Part shown: positions 42,620 to 53,938 of the stretch, piece after piece
Layout: every line of letters begins with the position of its first letter
Numbering within the stretch: the first letter of the stretch is position 1
Assembly: GCA_965240325.2 (NCBI GenBank)
Contig: OZ251234.1
Span: 2,046,001 to 2,110,000, forward strand
DNA from: Rebecca billardiae RCC1528
Lineage: Eukaryota; Haptophyta
Length of the DNA stretch: 64,000 nucleotides
Direction of reading: 5' to 3'
Notes under the pieces: model-generated
Told to the model about the DNA's origin: nothing
Database searches by the model: none
Seen by the model: the letters and a program-made list of their open reading frames with translations, nothing else
Program-made: the position numbers and the translations under genes

Positions 42620-42744
42620 CATGATCGTGTCCCAATCATGATCATCATCGTGGACTGTCCCAAGACGCAGTTCACGCCACGACCATCCAGCTCTCGGTCG
42701 TGCTCGACGCTTCGAGCGAGCAGGGCATGGCGGAGTGGTTAGAC
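42620..42744 (+). repeat. duplicated segment X, copy 1
   Basis: 125 bp from CATGATCGTGTCCC to GGAGTGGTTAGAC, repeated at 45065-45191 with a 2-bp difference. In this copy X runs directly into segment Y with no TA tract. Confidence 0.95.
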
Positions 42745-43246
42745 GTGGCGTTATTGGCACAATAACTGAGTGTCTAAGAGCGACACCAAGATCCGGCTCG
42801 CTTGGCATCATCAACCAGCTGTCCGGCCGGGGCGCCCGCCGCCCAGCGCGCGCAGTCCTGGTCGGACCCCTTTTCGGCAGCCAATCCGGTCGGCACCGGG
42901 CACCGCCTGCAGGACTTGCTCGGCGATTCCTGTTCCATCCGCCGAGGCGACTCTTCTGGCCTCGGCGCGGCTCGGCCCAAGGTACGGGGGCGCCATGACA
43001 CAAGGCGCCGAGCCGAGCAGGGGGCCCACGACACCGCACGCTACACTCTCCTCCGACCACTCTTGTGAGCTCGGCACACAGGAGGTGTATACGCTGCTTT
43101 GGTAGTCCCCTCTGCTCGGTGAGGTTGCTGCTGTCAGCGCCTCCGCCCTGCAGCGCCGCACCGCAGCCGCGTCGTCGCTCGTCCGGCATCACATTCTCGT
43201 CCAGCAGCTCACGTGCTGCCGCGTCAGCTCCGCGGCGGCGGTTCAC
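42745..43246 (+). repeat. duplicated segment Y, copy 2
   Basis: 502 bp, direct duplicate of 34496-34997. Sequences diverge abruptly after GGTTCAC. Confidence 0.95.
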
Positions 43247-45064
43247 CGTTTGCCCACCCTCCCACCCTCTGTCTGGGATAACGGTGCTGTGCAACCCGTG
43301 CTGTCTGGTCTAGGGGGGCCAAAGTGGCACTGTAGCGTTACTGACGGCCACGAGCGCGGGTCCTAGCGAGTGTTTAGAGCTGATTTCGGGCTGGATCATT
43401 TGCCCTCTGGAGGGGTCTGGGCCGGCCATGTAAAAAAATCAGGTGCACATACCCTGATTATAGGGCGTAACGGCTACCATATTTACTTATTAGAATGAGC
43501 CTGAACTTATTGGAAACGGCATGTAACGGTCGTCCTATATGTGACATATAGACCATGTCGACCTCAGTTTGATAGAGCATCTCGGCGAGATCGTTCTGAG
43601 TCCCCAGCAGCAGCAGGTCCCAACATGCGATATAGGCGGTGTGCTGGCAGGCTGTCAAATATGTAGTTTCCTGGAAGCCACTGGTCGTTACATACCCACC
43701 GTGTATATAGGCGCCATGCTGATGAATACAGTCTCGTCTGATCTCGAGCTGCGAGATACGTTTTCAGACTGTGTATACGGCCACGCGTACGGCGTATTGC
43801 AGACATAGTAGACCCAAAGCACCGGCCCCACGTCCTCAGCCCGGGAGTGCTCTCGGTCATCGTCAAGGTTTAAAGTCACTCGAGCCAACCGTCACCGCTC
43901 CCTGGCCGAGACCTACGAGGCAGGTCAAATCTGTCGTCGTCGCAGTGCGGCACAGTGCCGAGCATGCGATTCGGCAGCAAACGCCTGCTCCAGGCGGTGG
44001 CTGGCGTCTCTGCACCAAACCAGGCTGGATGGGATCGGTCCATATAGGTATGCCCTACCCTGTTCCGCGCTATTTCTGGGCTTTGGGGCGGATATTCGGC
44101 CTACAGAGGCTGATCCGGCGCTGTTCGGCGCTCCTGGCTGGCTGCGCAGAGCCCAACGGCAAGCGCCGGCGTGTGCAAGGTGTCAAGATTGAGAAGGTCT
44201 CTGACGCTCCCGCCGGTCTTGGGCGCACCAGGGTGCATGGGGGCCCATCTGCATCTGCTTCTGCAGGCATGAGCGTCACAGGGGCGCGCTTGCAGGCACG
44301 GTCGAGTGCACGTCGGACCTGTCGAACGGAGCCAACCGCTGCCTGCGAGCACGTCCGCGACGTCCTGAGAGGCGAATGGGAGGCGCCCCGACGCCATCAG
44401 CGGGCACACGTGACCCATACCCAACGTACTGACCATCGCAAGTGCCACGGCAGGTGCAAACACGGGCCCTACAAGCGGAACATGACAGTTGCGAGCTCCG
44501 CGGAGGTGTTGTGCGCGAGCTCGCGCCGGTCTGCTGACGGCGATTCCGGCGCAGTAGGGCAGGTTAGGCGAGCTTGGCATTCACAGACATACATGGACGA
44601 TTGGTCCGAGCATCGATCTCATTGGTCCGAGTTGATCATGCGCCACACCGTGAGGTAGCGTAGCGGGCGTACGCAGCGCACCAATTCAAGCCGGCCGACG
44701 CGCGCCGCGCACGGCACGAGGTGGCCAAGAAGCGGGTGGTGAGCCGCTGGTGGCGCAAAGGCACGGGTCAGTAGCGCCCACCAGCGTCACGCGCGCGCGC
44801 ACCCGAGACCATATCGGCGTCTCAGAGGTCGCGAGCGCGCGGCGGTCCACTGCCTCCGGCCGCTCGTGCTGGAGCGGAACCGAGCTCTGAGCGCCCGAAG
44901 GCGTCGGAGCTCGATTTTCGAGCGAGGTCCGAGAAAAAGGCTCCGCGCCACCCTAAAAGGCCGAAGGAGGAGCGAAAATGCGCCGCGGCTTTGATTTTCT
45001 TTTTAAATGAGCGGTTTGGCCCCCCTATCTGGTCAGCCAGATCGGCCGTCGACCTCCGTGATAA
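43247..45064. other. unassigned region, partly lower GC
   Basis: About 43430-43870 is clearly less GC-rich than the rest and has an irregular base mix; no gene is recognised. The plus-strand open frame across 43771-44658 has no family resemblance. 44900-45010 is A/G-rich. It may be degraded transposon DNA. Confidence 0.5.
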
Positions 45065-45359
<295 letters not shown>

Positions 45360-45570
45360 CCGCGTTCCGCGGTCCTTTTCCGTAGAACGAACGTAGTTCG
45401 GGGCCCGCGGTGGCGGTGCACCCTCCGTCGCAGTCGTCCCGTACACGTGTAACTAGACTCCATCCAGCGGCGCGCCGCCCCAGCGCCGCGCCGCCGCCGG
45501 CGTGCGCCGAGTGTGGATGTCGGTCGTCGGCCGAGCTGCCCTCATCACAGACGGCCCTTACCTGACCCCC

Positions 45571-46110
45571 TGCGCGTGCGCGACGGCCGACAGGCGGATG
45601 CGACTCGGCGTGATCGACGCACGAGCGCGACTCTTGCACGCCAGGCCACCGGCGGAGCTGACTGACAGCCAGGGAGCCGGACGGCGCGGGACCGCGCGGA
45701 TTCGACCGTTCGTTCGGGCCTGCCGCTGACCGTCGTCGCCGCGACGCCAGCAGCGCAGGAGTAGATGATCTGCAGGTCAGTAGGGTTCGACCTGCGCGCC
45801 TGCGCGACGGCCGACAGGCGGGCGCGAGGCGTGAGCGACGCATGAGCGCGACTCTACGTGCACACCAGGCACCACGCGGCCGAGCTGACTGACCGCGAGC
45901 CAGGGAGCACGGTGCGAGCAGCCATGCAGCACCGGTGCTTGCGCGCGCCGCGCGTGCACGGGGTGACACACCTCGGTCAGGCTCGGCACGCGTCGCAGAG
46001 GCACGGCCAGCTCTGGGCACGCCAGGCGCCCAGGCCACGCGGAGCTGACAGCCACGGGGAGCCGACGGCGCGCGGGGCCGCGGCCAGTTCCGAGTTCGAC
46101 TTGCGCCTGC
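45571..46110. repeat. imperfect direct repeats of about 225 bp
   Basis: The words CGACGGCCGACAGGCGG and GAGCTGACTGAC...GCCAGGGAGC recur at about 45581 and 45805 (224-bp offset); a third, partial unit with GCACGCCAGGC and GAGCTGACAGCCA lies at about 46015-46105. Heavily diverged; no gene is recognised. Confidence 0.7.
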
Positions 46111-46989
46111 TCTGAAGAAGAGTTCTGGGAGACCCTGGCGGAGAGGCATGGCAAGGGGGGCGTGTGGTGAAGTCGGAGACTCAGATATCGATCAGTCCGG
46201 CATCATGCGCCGCTGCCCCCGAGCTTGCGAGAGCCCGAACACAGGGCGGCGGCTGCGGCGGCGGCGGCGCGGCCGCGCGCCGGCCGGCCGCGCAGGCATC
46301 GACAGGGCGCGGCAGGGGCGTGCGGAGTGACTAGTGAGCGGGCACGAACGCGATGTCGACGGCCGTCGGGACCCGCCGCAGACGCGCGCTCCAGGCGCCA
46401 CTCGGCACTTGCCACGCGCACCTGCCCATCGAGCGCCCCCTTGCGGACCAACCAAGAGTCGTCGCGGCTCGCTCGCGACGCTCGCCACCCCAGAAGAAAC
46501 CTGCACAGCACGTCGTCCTTGCGACGGCGGCAGGTTTTGAGCTCGCCAGCTCGGTAAGTCAGTGACTATGGAATGGGCTGGCAACGAATAGCTGCGCGGG
46601 TATTTTCAATAAGGCTTGCGGGTTTTAGACTCTAGATACCAACCGCCGCGAAGCCAAGTTCATATTCATCTAAATCATCAAGGCGGAGGCAAACTATCAC
46701 ACATGAACGAGAGTCTACCCACAAAATCGCGCTCGTAACGAACCGCGTTACACTAATGTCACGTCCAGCTGACGTCCAGATCGCACTTTACTTAAGGGAA
46801 TCAGCTGGGCGCGGTTATTTTCGGCCTAATAGACCTCTCTATGCGATCTCAAAAACTCGAAACTCGGTCTCCGCCAGCCCTAAAAATCGCCCCCCGTCCC
46901 TTTTTTCTTGATCAAAGATCTTTTTGAAACGTGGTTCGGGCCCGCTGGTGCGGGCTCCACGCTGCGCGCTCCGCCCTGCACCGCGGGCC
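46111..46989. other. unassigned region
   Basis: No gene is supported. 46560-46900 is less GC-rich than the surroundings. It borders the 3' end of the retroelement relic. Confidence 0.5.
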
Positions 46990-49121
46990 ATTAACGACGT
47001 GGTATGCAACGGGCAGGCGTCAGAGTCAGCAAGCTGTAGTAGCAGCAGATCGAGCAGCAGAGACCGAAACACCAGGGTCAGCGCTCCTCGCCGTCGTCCC
47101 CCCCCCCCTCGTACTCGTAGCCGCCCATCACTCCATCGCCGAGCGGAAGCTCGACGCACCGTCTGGTGTCGACGCGCGCGCGCCACCGCGGTGGTCACGG
47201 TGCCACGCGTCGTCAGCCGTCGTCTCGAAGTAGTCGTCGTATGCAGCGCCCCCGCGGGCGCGGGCCCCCGGGCGCACGTGCGCCGCATGCGCGCGCGGGC
47301 GATGAGCATCTTGGCCTGGCCACGCAGGCAGCGCATGCCCAGCTCGCGCCGCATGGTGCCGAGCAGCGCGCGCTCGGCGGCGGGGCGCGAGGGCGCGCTG
47401 AGGCGCGCGCGCCACGTGTCCCGCCCCATCTTGGCGATCTTCTTGAGGGTGAGGTCCACCTCCGCGCTCCACTCGCCGAACGCCCCCACGACAATCGGGA
47501 CGATCGCGGGGAAGGTGTCGAGCCGCGCCTCGTATGGGCCCACCTGGCCCGCAAGCGTGCCGTAGACCTCGCGGTCGAGGACCTGCAGCTGCTTGCGCCG
47601 CTCGCGCGGGACGAGTTCCGCGCGGTGGCGCACCGCACCGTTGCGGCCGTCGCTCACCCTGTAGCGCGACGGGCTCAGCGAGATGGTCTTGACCTCGAAC
47701 AGGGTACAGTTGCCGTGCACCTCGGCACTCAGGTCCACCACCGGCACGCGCTTGCGGTCCGTGCCGAGCACCGCCTGCGCCTGGGCGGTGGACTGGGCGT
47801 GCACCGAGCCGAAGATCCAGGTGTCCTCCGGCACGGCGTACACACCGGCGTACGTGCGGAAGAACCCCGCCAGCACGCGGATCACCGGATCGTGCCGGTA
47901 GCGTGCGACGTGGTCGCCGGGGAGCGCGTTGCGGCCGGACGCGCTGAGGAGCGCGTCGCCGTACGCGTCCACCCGGATGCCGGGACCCGAGCGCGTGGGC
48001 ACGCACGCCCCGGCCTGGGCCAGCGGCGCGCAGACCGGGCTGGGGATCCCGAGCGCGCGCGCCGCGATCTCGAGCCACTCACCCTGGTGGTGGACCGCCG
48101 CGCTGCCGATCGGGAGCGCGCCCACGAACGCGAGTGAGGCACGGTCCACGTTCTGGATGAGGTGCACACGGCGGTCGTCCCGCGAGAGAGAGCTGAGCTG
48201 CCGCCGCAGGAGCCAGCCGTGGGTGTTCTCGACGTCCTCCGTGATGTCCTTGGCGAGGCTGTAGTAGATGGTGCCGTCCACAGCCCGGCGTGCCGTGGGT
48301 GCCACCTGACCGTGACCCGCCGGGAGGTGGAGCACGCAGTAAGGCTGCCGGTTGGGCACAGCTGGCGCCTCCTGCTCGGCGAGCTGGAGGCGCTCCCAGA
48401 TGGTCGCGAGCGTCCGCCCGAGCGCCGAGCCCGACTGCAGAAACTGGCGCCATCCGGCGGCGCGCATGTCCACGAACGCGTCGCGGCCCAGCGCGCAACG
48501 ATGGAGTCGCGCTCGAGGACGCCGTGCACGGCGACGCCGCCCTGCATGGGGGCGTGGCGGTCGAGGAACGCGGGAACAGCGGCGTGGGCCCCCGCCCAGA
48601 AGGCGGCGGGTGCCCGCTGCGCCGCCGAGCGCAGGGCGAGCCCCCCCAGGCGGACGGGCAGGCGGAGCCGCTGCAGCATGATGTCGTCGAGCTGGTCGTC
48701 GGTGGGGAAGCCGAGCGCGACGCCGGCCTGCCGGAGGATGATAGCGTCAAACCGCTCACACGCCTCGGCGGTGGCGTCGGGCTCGATGTGGCGGAGGAAG
48801 TAGTCGAGCTTCGTCGAGGTCGAGTAGTGCGTGAGCACCCACAGCCCCTGCTTGTGCGCCGATCCGAGCCTGTTGATCAGCTTGCATGTTCGAGATGCCA
48901 GCGATCTCGGCACACTTGTCAGAGAGGTGGGTGGCCACGTAGCCCTCGGTCCCGACGGGCACGCCATACACCGTGACGCCGTGGTGAGCGACGCCGTCTG
49001 CGTCCGTCAGCGTGCCGCGCGGCACGTCGCCCCGGTGCTCGTCCAGCAGGTGGTCGTACTCCGGGTTGATGTAGCACTTGGTCTTGGCGACCTGCAGCTC
49101 CAGGCCGAGCGAGTCCTTCAC
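46990..49121 (-). pseudogene. decayed non-LTR-type retroelement (RT C-terminus plus restriction-like endonuclease)
   Basis: Read on the minus strand, coding similarity passes through three frames, so the gene is broken. From 49121: LGLELQVAKTKCYINPEY and VYGVPVGTEGYVATHLSDKC; then about 48890-48500: LDYFLRHIEPDATAEACERF and RLPVRLGGLALRSAAQRAPA; then from about 48470: GIRVDAYGDALLSASGRNAL, VPVVDLSAEVHGNCTLFEVK and VVGAFGEWSAEVDL. The first parts resemble the region after the RT palm in non-LTR elements. The D...FEVK pattern resembles a PD-(D/E)xK nuclease. The 5' end stops at about 49121 against AT-rich repeats containing CACGAGACGACGAATT. The 3' end near 46990 (ATTAACGACGTGGTATGC on the plus strand) is shared with fragments at 53267 and 51227. 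Confidence 0.75.
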
Positions 49122-49396
49122 GGCGGCAATTATGAAACGAATTCACGAGACGACGAATTATATTATAATATTCACGAGACGACGAATTCACGAGACGACG
49201 AGTAGTCGACGACAGCCTCGGACGACGACGACGCGGGCAACTACATGATGACCAAGGCCGACGACGACTGCAAAACAGCGGCATCCCCGGGCGCCTACTA
49301 CCTCAGTGACCGTGTGATCAGCATCGGTTACGACGACTCCCTCACCCGCGGCCAACGCGCTCCAGCGACATCCTCCATTAACTCCATTCAGTACTT

Positions 49397-49453
49397 CGAC
49401 AGACGAATCAGGAGAGCTGCGCCCTCGTGCCTGTGTCTTTAAATCATAGAATT
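49397..49453 (-). repeat. dispersed motif 2, copy b
   Basis: On the minus strand it is nearly identical to 5234-5296 but lacks its 7-bp insertion. No recognised minus-strand gene starts downstream; the retroelement relic lies there. Confidence 0.85.
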
Positions 49454-49544
49454 AGTCGACGATGACGAGAATGAATTGGAATTGACGGGTCGGATTGGAG
49501 AATGAATGTTGGGCGCGGCGCCTGTTGTGGTACTAATTAATCTA

Positions 49545-49620
49545 CTACTATGATTTATAATAAAGACACAGGTACCTCCGGGCACGAGGGCGAGCTCTCC
49601 TGATTCGTCTGTTCTCGAAA
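49545..49620 (+). repeat. dispersed motif 2, copy c
   Basis: Starts ACTACTATGATTTATAATAA and contains AAAGACACAGG, GGCACGAGGGCGAGCTCTCC and TGATTCGTCTGTTC. Small insertions distinguish it from copies a and b. It lies about 145 bp upstream of the carbonic anhydrase start, in sense orientation. Confidence 0.8.
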
Positions 49621-49762
49621 TTAAAAGGGGGAGATGCTGTTTGCGAAAGACTCGCGCCGGTGCCTTCAGTTGTCGAGACGGTCGGTTGTCGAGACAAGAT
49701 TCGGTTATCTTGGTCGCCGGCCGAAATCATTACACACGTCCCTCGCTCGCTCTCGGTTCATC

Positions 49763-50823
49763 ATGCTGCGCACGCTGCTCCTCGCCACCGCCGTCTTCTA
49801 CGCCTCGGCGACGGATCACGACTACACGTGCGGCGACGTGGTCGAGTTCACCGACGGCGTGTGTGGCACCGGCATGTCGCAGTCGCCGATCAACATCAAC
49901 CCGGGCACCACGACGGAGATCCCAGCGTGCGTCGGCGTGCGCGGAGTCGCGTCCCCGCGCCGTGCCGCGTCGCGCGTGCCCTGACCCGACCCCTCCCCGC
50001 CCCTCCGCCGGCGCGGGCGCGCGCGCGCAGGTCCGACCTCAAGCTGCAGATGAAGTACCCGGCGGGCGTCGCGGTCACGTGGGACGGCAAGAAGTGGGAC
50101 ATCCACGCGAGCGGCGACGCGCACGTGCTCGCAATGAACCAGAAGTTCAACCTGATCCAGTTCCACGTGCACTCGCCGTCGGAGCACAACATCAACGGGG
50201 CGTTCCTCGGCGCGGAGGTCCACTTCGTCCACCAGAACCCGTCCACCCTGCAGCTCCTCGTCGTCGGCATCAAGTTCAGCGGCGCGGGCTCGACCGAGTC
50301 GCCGTTCCTCGAGCAGCTCGCCTTCTCGGCGATGGTGCGCGCCGGCCGGCGCCGTCGCGCGCACAGGGGCCGCACGCGCTCACGCCCGCACGCGCCCGCC
50401 CGCGCGTCCGCTCCCGCCCGCGCGCAGAACGACGACGGCAAGACCAAGTACTACGTGGACATGGACGTGACGCCGATGATCACCAACGTGCAGCACATGG
50501 GCTACTACACGTACATGGGCTCGCTCACGGCGGGCTCGTGCGCGGAGGACCTGATCTGGATCGTGAGCGAGCACATCGAGCCGGCGTCGCAGGCGCAGAT
50601 CTGCGACTACTTCGACAACAAGCAGGTCTTTGCCACTTCGCGCCCCGTGCAGCCATACAACGGCCGCGAGATCTCGCACTCGGCGTGGTACTACGGCGAG
50701 GTTGACGTGCCGACGCACGCGCCGGCGCCTTCGTGCCCGGCGGGCTGCGTGCAGGCGTCGCGCCGCCGCCTGCTCTTCGGCACCTTCTCCAACCCGTGCC
50801 CGGCGGGCTGCGTGCCAGCCTAA
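49763..50823 (+). CDS. secreted alpha-type carbonic anhydrase (3 exons)
   Basis: Exons 49763-49926, 50031-50334 and 50428-50823 give 287 aa; introns of 104 and 93 bp have donors GTGCGT and GTGCGC and CAG acceptors. A signal peptide (MLRTLLLATAVFYASA) leads the protein to the secretory pathway, so it acts in the periplasm, an endomembrane or the plastid envelope system. Alpha-CA landmarks: MSQSPININPG, then the zinc histidines in QFHVHSPSEHNINGAFLGAE and VHFVHQNP. The C terminus carries two Cys motifs (SCPAGCVQ and PCPAGCVPA), perhaps a disulphide tail. It interconverts CO2 and bicarbonate, probably for inorganic carbon supply. Dispersed motif 2 (49545-49620) lies upstream. Confidence 0.95.
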
Positions 50824-51529
50824 CCGACCCGCGGTGAGCACGCTTTCCGCAGCGGGAGTAGGACCTACTCTTCGGGTCGATTTTTCGGAGTCGGTCCCGC
50901 GGAATCGGACACGGACCGAACGGCCGCGCCCGTGACCGTGTCCGTGTCAGTCCACGGCCCGCGTTACTAGTACAGCGCAGTGCGGCATGGCCATCGTCGT
51001 CCTCAGAGTGACCGCGCCGTGAAGACCGGTGATTGACAGGCAGACTAGTTTACGGCTATCTATCTCCCTACTTGCCCGGAAGCCCCCGCGCGCGGCGCAG
51101 CGCGCCAGACCGTGACGGTGACGGCCCAGACGGGCCCGGACCCCGCGGGACCCGCCCTGATGGCTAGATACTGCCGCCTCAAGTGATACATTAATTAGTC
51201 ATCAGCCGATGAAATGATATATATATGCCTGCCCGTTGCATACCACGTCGTTAATATATATACAATCGGACACGTAATCACTCATCGATGACTTTTTAGC
51301 TCAGCGAATCACTTACCTTGCGCAGGAAAAACGAAACGGGAATCACAACGAGTTCATAAGCGAATTGCGACGAACAACTTCATGAAAGGGGCTAATAAAC
51401 CGCCGTCGTCCAATCAAAACACTTCCGGCCGGGACGCTTCGCGCGGCGAATCCAAACTCCTGCTGCTCTCAAAAGGCGATCCACAACATCTTCCCCGCTC
51501 GCCACTGCATCTCCACGGGCTCAACCAAA
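50824..51529. other. intergenic region
   Basis: Contains a TA-rich patch at 51215-51265 that embeds a 29-bp piece of the retroelement 3' end (51227-51255). The rest, including 51290-51480 upstream of the kinase, shows no gene. Confidence 0.6.
51227..51255 (+). repeat. tiny fragment of the retroelement 3' terminus
   Basis: GCCTGCCCGTTGCATACCAC followed by GTCGTTAA is the reverse complement of the 46990-47018 end of the retroelement relic. It lies between TATATA runs. Confidence 0.75.
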
Positions 51530-52925
51530 ATGCCATCGCAGCCGACGATCGACGGAGGTGCCGCCCCCACGGCCGTGCTCATCAAGCAGCGGGTGCGCAC
51601 CCTAGAGCCGCTTCTGAACGCGCCCGCTCTCCGTACCTCGCGCGAAGCCGCGAGCGGTGACGCAGAGACTGCCGCCCTGCGTGAGAAGGTGCGCGCTCTT
51701 GCGCTCGAGGGCTCGCCGCCGCTTGGGCGGGCTGAGCTGCGCGAGCTCCGTGGGCTGGGCGAGGGCGAGTTCGCCGTCGTAAAGCTGTGCGAACTGTCGC
51801 CGGAGGCGACGAGGCGCTTCGGCGCGCGCCTCTCCGCCGCGCCGCGCGGGCCCGGCGGTGGCGCCCTGGTCGCGGTCAAGTGGCTGAGGACGCACGTGCC
51901 CGCCGCCGCCGAGCCGAGCTCGGGCGCGCCTTCATCGACCATCCGCAAGCCGACGGCCTTGCCCGCGCACGAGAAGACCAACTTCTTCGCCGAGGCCGCG
52001 CTGCTGCGTGCCTTCTCCCACCCGGCCATCATCAGCGCGTACGGCTGCTACGACTTTGACAACGACGGCAACGACAACAACAAGAGCGCCGCGCTCGTGC
52101 TAGTACGCGTCCGGTGGCACGCTCGCGGAGCGCGTGCGCCGGGGCCGCACGGCGTACACGGGCCCCGAAGCACTCGGCTGGCTCACCGAGCTCGCGCACG
52201 CGCTCAAGTACATCCACGCCGTCGCCATCGCGCACCGCGACCTCAAGCCGGACAATGTGCTGCTGGACGGCGCGGGCCACGTGCGGCTCATCGACTTTGG
52301 GCTCTCGCGGCTGCTGCTGCCGTCGCATGGCGGGCAGCAGCAGGGAGGCCAGGGGTCGAGCTCGGGGGGCGGCTCACCCACGAACGTGACGGCGGTGCAC
52401 CTGTCGCCGTCCTTCTCCACCGAGCGGCTGTCCTCCGCCGTATTCGGCGCGCGCGACAACAACAACAAACCGAACGCCGCGCGGATGACCGGCCGCACCG
52501 GCTCGATGCGCTACATGGCGCCCGAGAACTGGCGCGGCGAGGCGCTGTACACCACGTCGGTGGACGTCTTCTCGTTCGCCGTGATTGCGTGGGAGGTGCT
52601 CAGTGCCCGCCGAGCCTACTCGCAGATGCACTTCAGCCCCGACCAAGTCGTCGAGTCCGTCGCGAGCAAGGGGCTCCGCCCGTCCGTGCCCGAGACCTGG
52701 CCGCACGAGCTGCGTGAGCTGCTCGCGCGCTGCTGGGCCAACGACAAAGACGCGCGCCCGCCGATGGCGCGCGCCGCGGAGCAGCTTGACGAGCTCTACG
52801 CCCGCGCAGCGCATGACCCCAAGGCGCTCACTGGCTTGCTTTCACCTCCGCCCTCGCCGCTCGCTCGGATCAGCCGCTTCCTCGGCGGCGACCGACTCCG
52901 GCGGAAGGCGAAGTCCCTCACGTAA
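51530..52925 (+). CDS. protein kinase with a frame break at about 52100
   Basis: The ATG at 51530 (CCAAAATG context) opens a frame with a Gly-rich loop ([11 protein letters not shown]), the ATP lysine in VAVKWL and [20 protein letters not shown]. After SAALVL near 52097 the kinase continues only in the next frame: [65 protein letters not shown] and the final [13 protein letters not shown], ending at 52925. All catalytic residues (K, HRD, DFG, APE) are present. The break (CTAGTACGCG, where CTnGAGTAC is expected) fits a 2-bp deletion or a 1-bp insertion; no intron with GT-AG fits. It resembles TKL-type kinases. About 460 aa if the frame is intact in reality; otherwise it is a recent pseudogene or an assembly error. 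Confidence 0.8.
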
Positions 52926-53002
52926 TTCCTGGCGGCTGCTGATATGGCATCATCAGCATCAATTCATCATCAGCAGCATCAGGCTGACAATGTCGATGGC
53001 GG

Positions 53003-53192
53003 CTCTCTCTCGTCTGGTCTCTCAATCTCGCTCTCATCTCTCTCTAGTCTCTCTCTCTCTCTCATCGTCTGCTCTCTCTCTCATCTCTCTGGCTCAGTCT
53101 CTCTCTCTCGCCTCTCTGCTGACTCTGCGGCTCTCAGTCTCAATGTGGTCTCAATGCTCTCTCTCTCTCTCTCTCTCTTACTCTTGCGGTAG
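53003..53192. repeat. (CT)n-rich tract
   Basis: Imperfect CTCTCT repeats with CTCATCTCT and TCTCAGTCT interruptions, directly after the kinase gene. Confidence 0.9.
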
Positions 53193-53266
53193 TCTCTCTA
53201 CCGCCGGTCTGTTAACCGGACGATACGGACGAGACGACGACGATATATATACGCGACTATATCAGA

Positions 53267-53526
53267 TTAACGACGTGGTATCGGCACTGAACGGGCAGGC
53301 GTCAGTCAGACTGAGTCACGGCGTCAGACTCAGCAAGCTGTAGCAGCAGCAGATCGAGCAGCAGAGACAAACACCAGGATCAGCGCTCCTCCCCCCCCCC
53401 CCCCCCCTCGTAGTCGTCGCCCATCACTCCATCGCCGAGCGGAAGCTCGACGCACCGTCTGGCGTCGACGCGCGCGCGCCACGCCCACCGCGGTGGTCGC
53501 GGTGCCACGCGTCGTCAGCCGTCGTG
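53267..53526 (-). mobile_element. 5'-truncated copy of the retroelement 3' end
   Basis: Matches about 46990-47222 of the retroelement relic: TTAACGACGTGGTAT, CAGCAAGCTGTAG, GAGCGGAAGCTCGACGCACC and GCCACGCGTCGTCAGCCGTC in the same order, including a poly-C run that is longer here (53391-53407). Only the final roughly 260 bp are present, as expected for an aborted target-primed insertion. Confidence 0.85.
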
Positions 53527-53938
53527 AGATTCCCTATATATAACGCCACATATAGCGCAGTCGTCATTATTATGCGATGCATCATCATCATCAAGCTAGC
53601 ATCAGCTGCTGCTTATTAACGCGCGAGTCATTGCCGTCGTCGTCGTCGTCTCGGACGACCGCGTTGTCGCCGAGTCTCGACGAGGCCCGGACCGGCGCGT
53701 CGTCAGGCAACTAGTAACACGCGCGGCAGCCCCCAGGGCACGCGGACGGTGACTATAGCGCGCAGTGATAAGTCTGATGATGCGGCATCGGCCGCGCATC
53801 GGGCATATGGGCAGCAGCGCCGGTCGCGGGTAGTCAGGGCCGCAGGCGTCCAGTTGGGCGTCGCCGTCAGCCGCAGTCCGGTGACACACTGTTGATGATG
53901 ATGAAGCACTGTCACGATTCACGGGCTCGGCTGGCGCG
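53527..53938. other. intergenic region
   Basis: Between the truncated retroelement copy and the 3' end of the channel gene. Several GTCGTC/ATCATC words; no gene. Confidence 0.5.

Larger units (their letters stand above)
49122..49762. other. intergenic region with two divergent copies of motif 2
   Basis: Short direct repeats of ACGAGACGACGAATT (49145-49200) are followed by motif 2 copies b and c in divergent orientation. 49448-49560 is AT-richer. It provides the carbonic anhydrase 5' flank. Confidence 0.6.

Noticed and set aside
42722-42790. tRNA-like A-box (GGCGGAGTGGTTAGAC) in segment X, also at 45176
   Set aside because: No matching B-box or cloverleaf follows: the candidate anticodon stem GTTAT/ATAAC has a loop without U33, and copy 2 runs into a TA tract.
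43771-44658. 295-codon plus-strand frame
   Set aside because: Mixed composition, no recognisable motif, and it spans a change in base composition; no support beyond being open.
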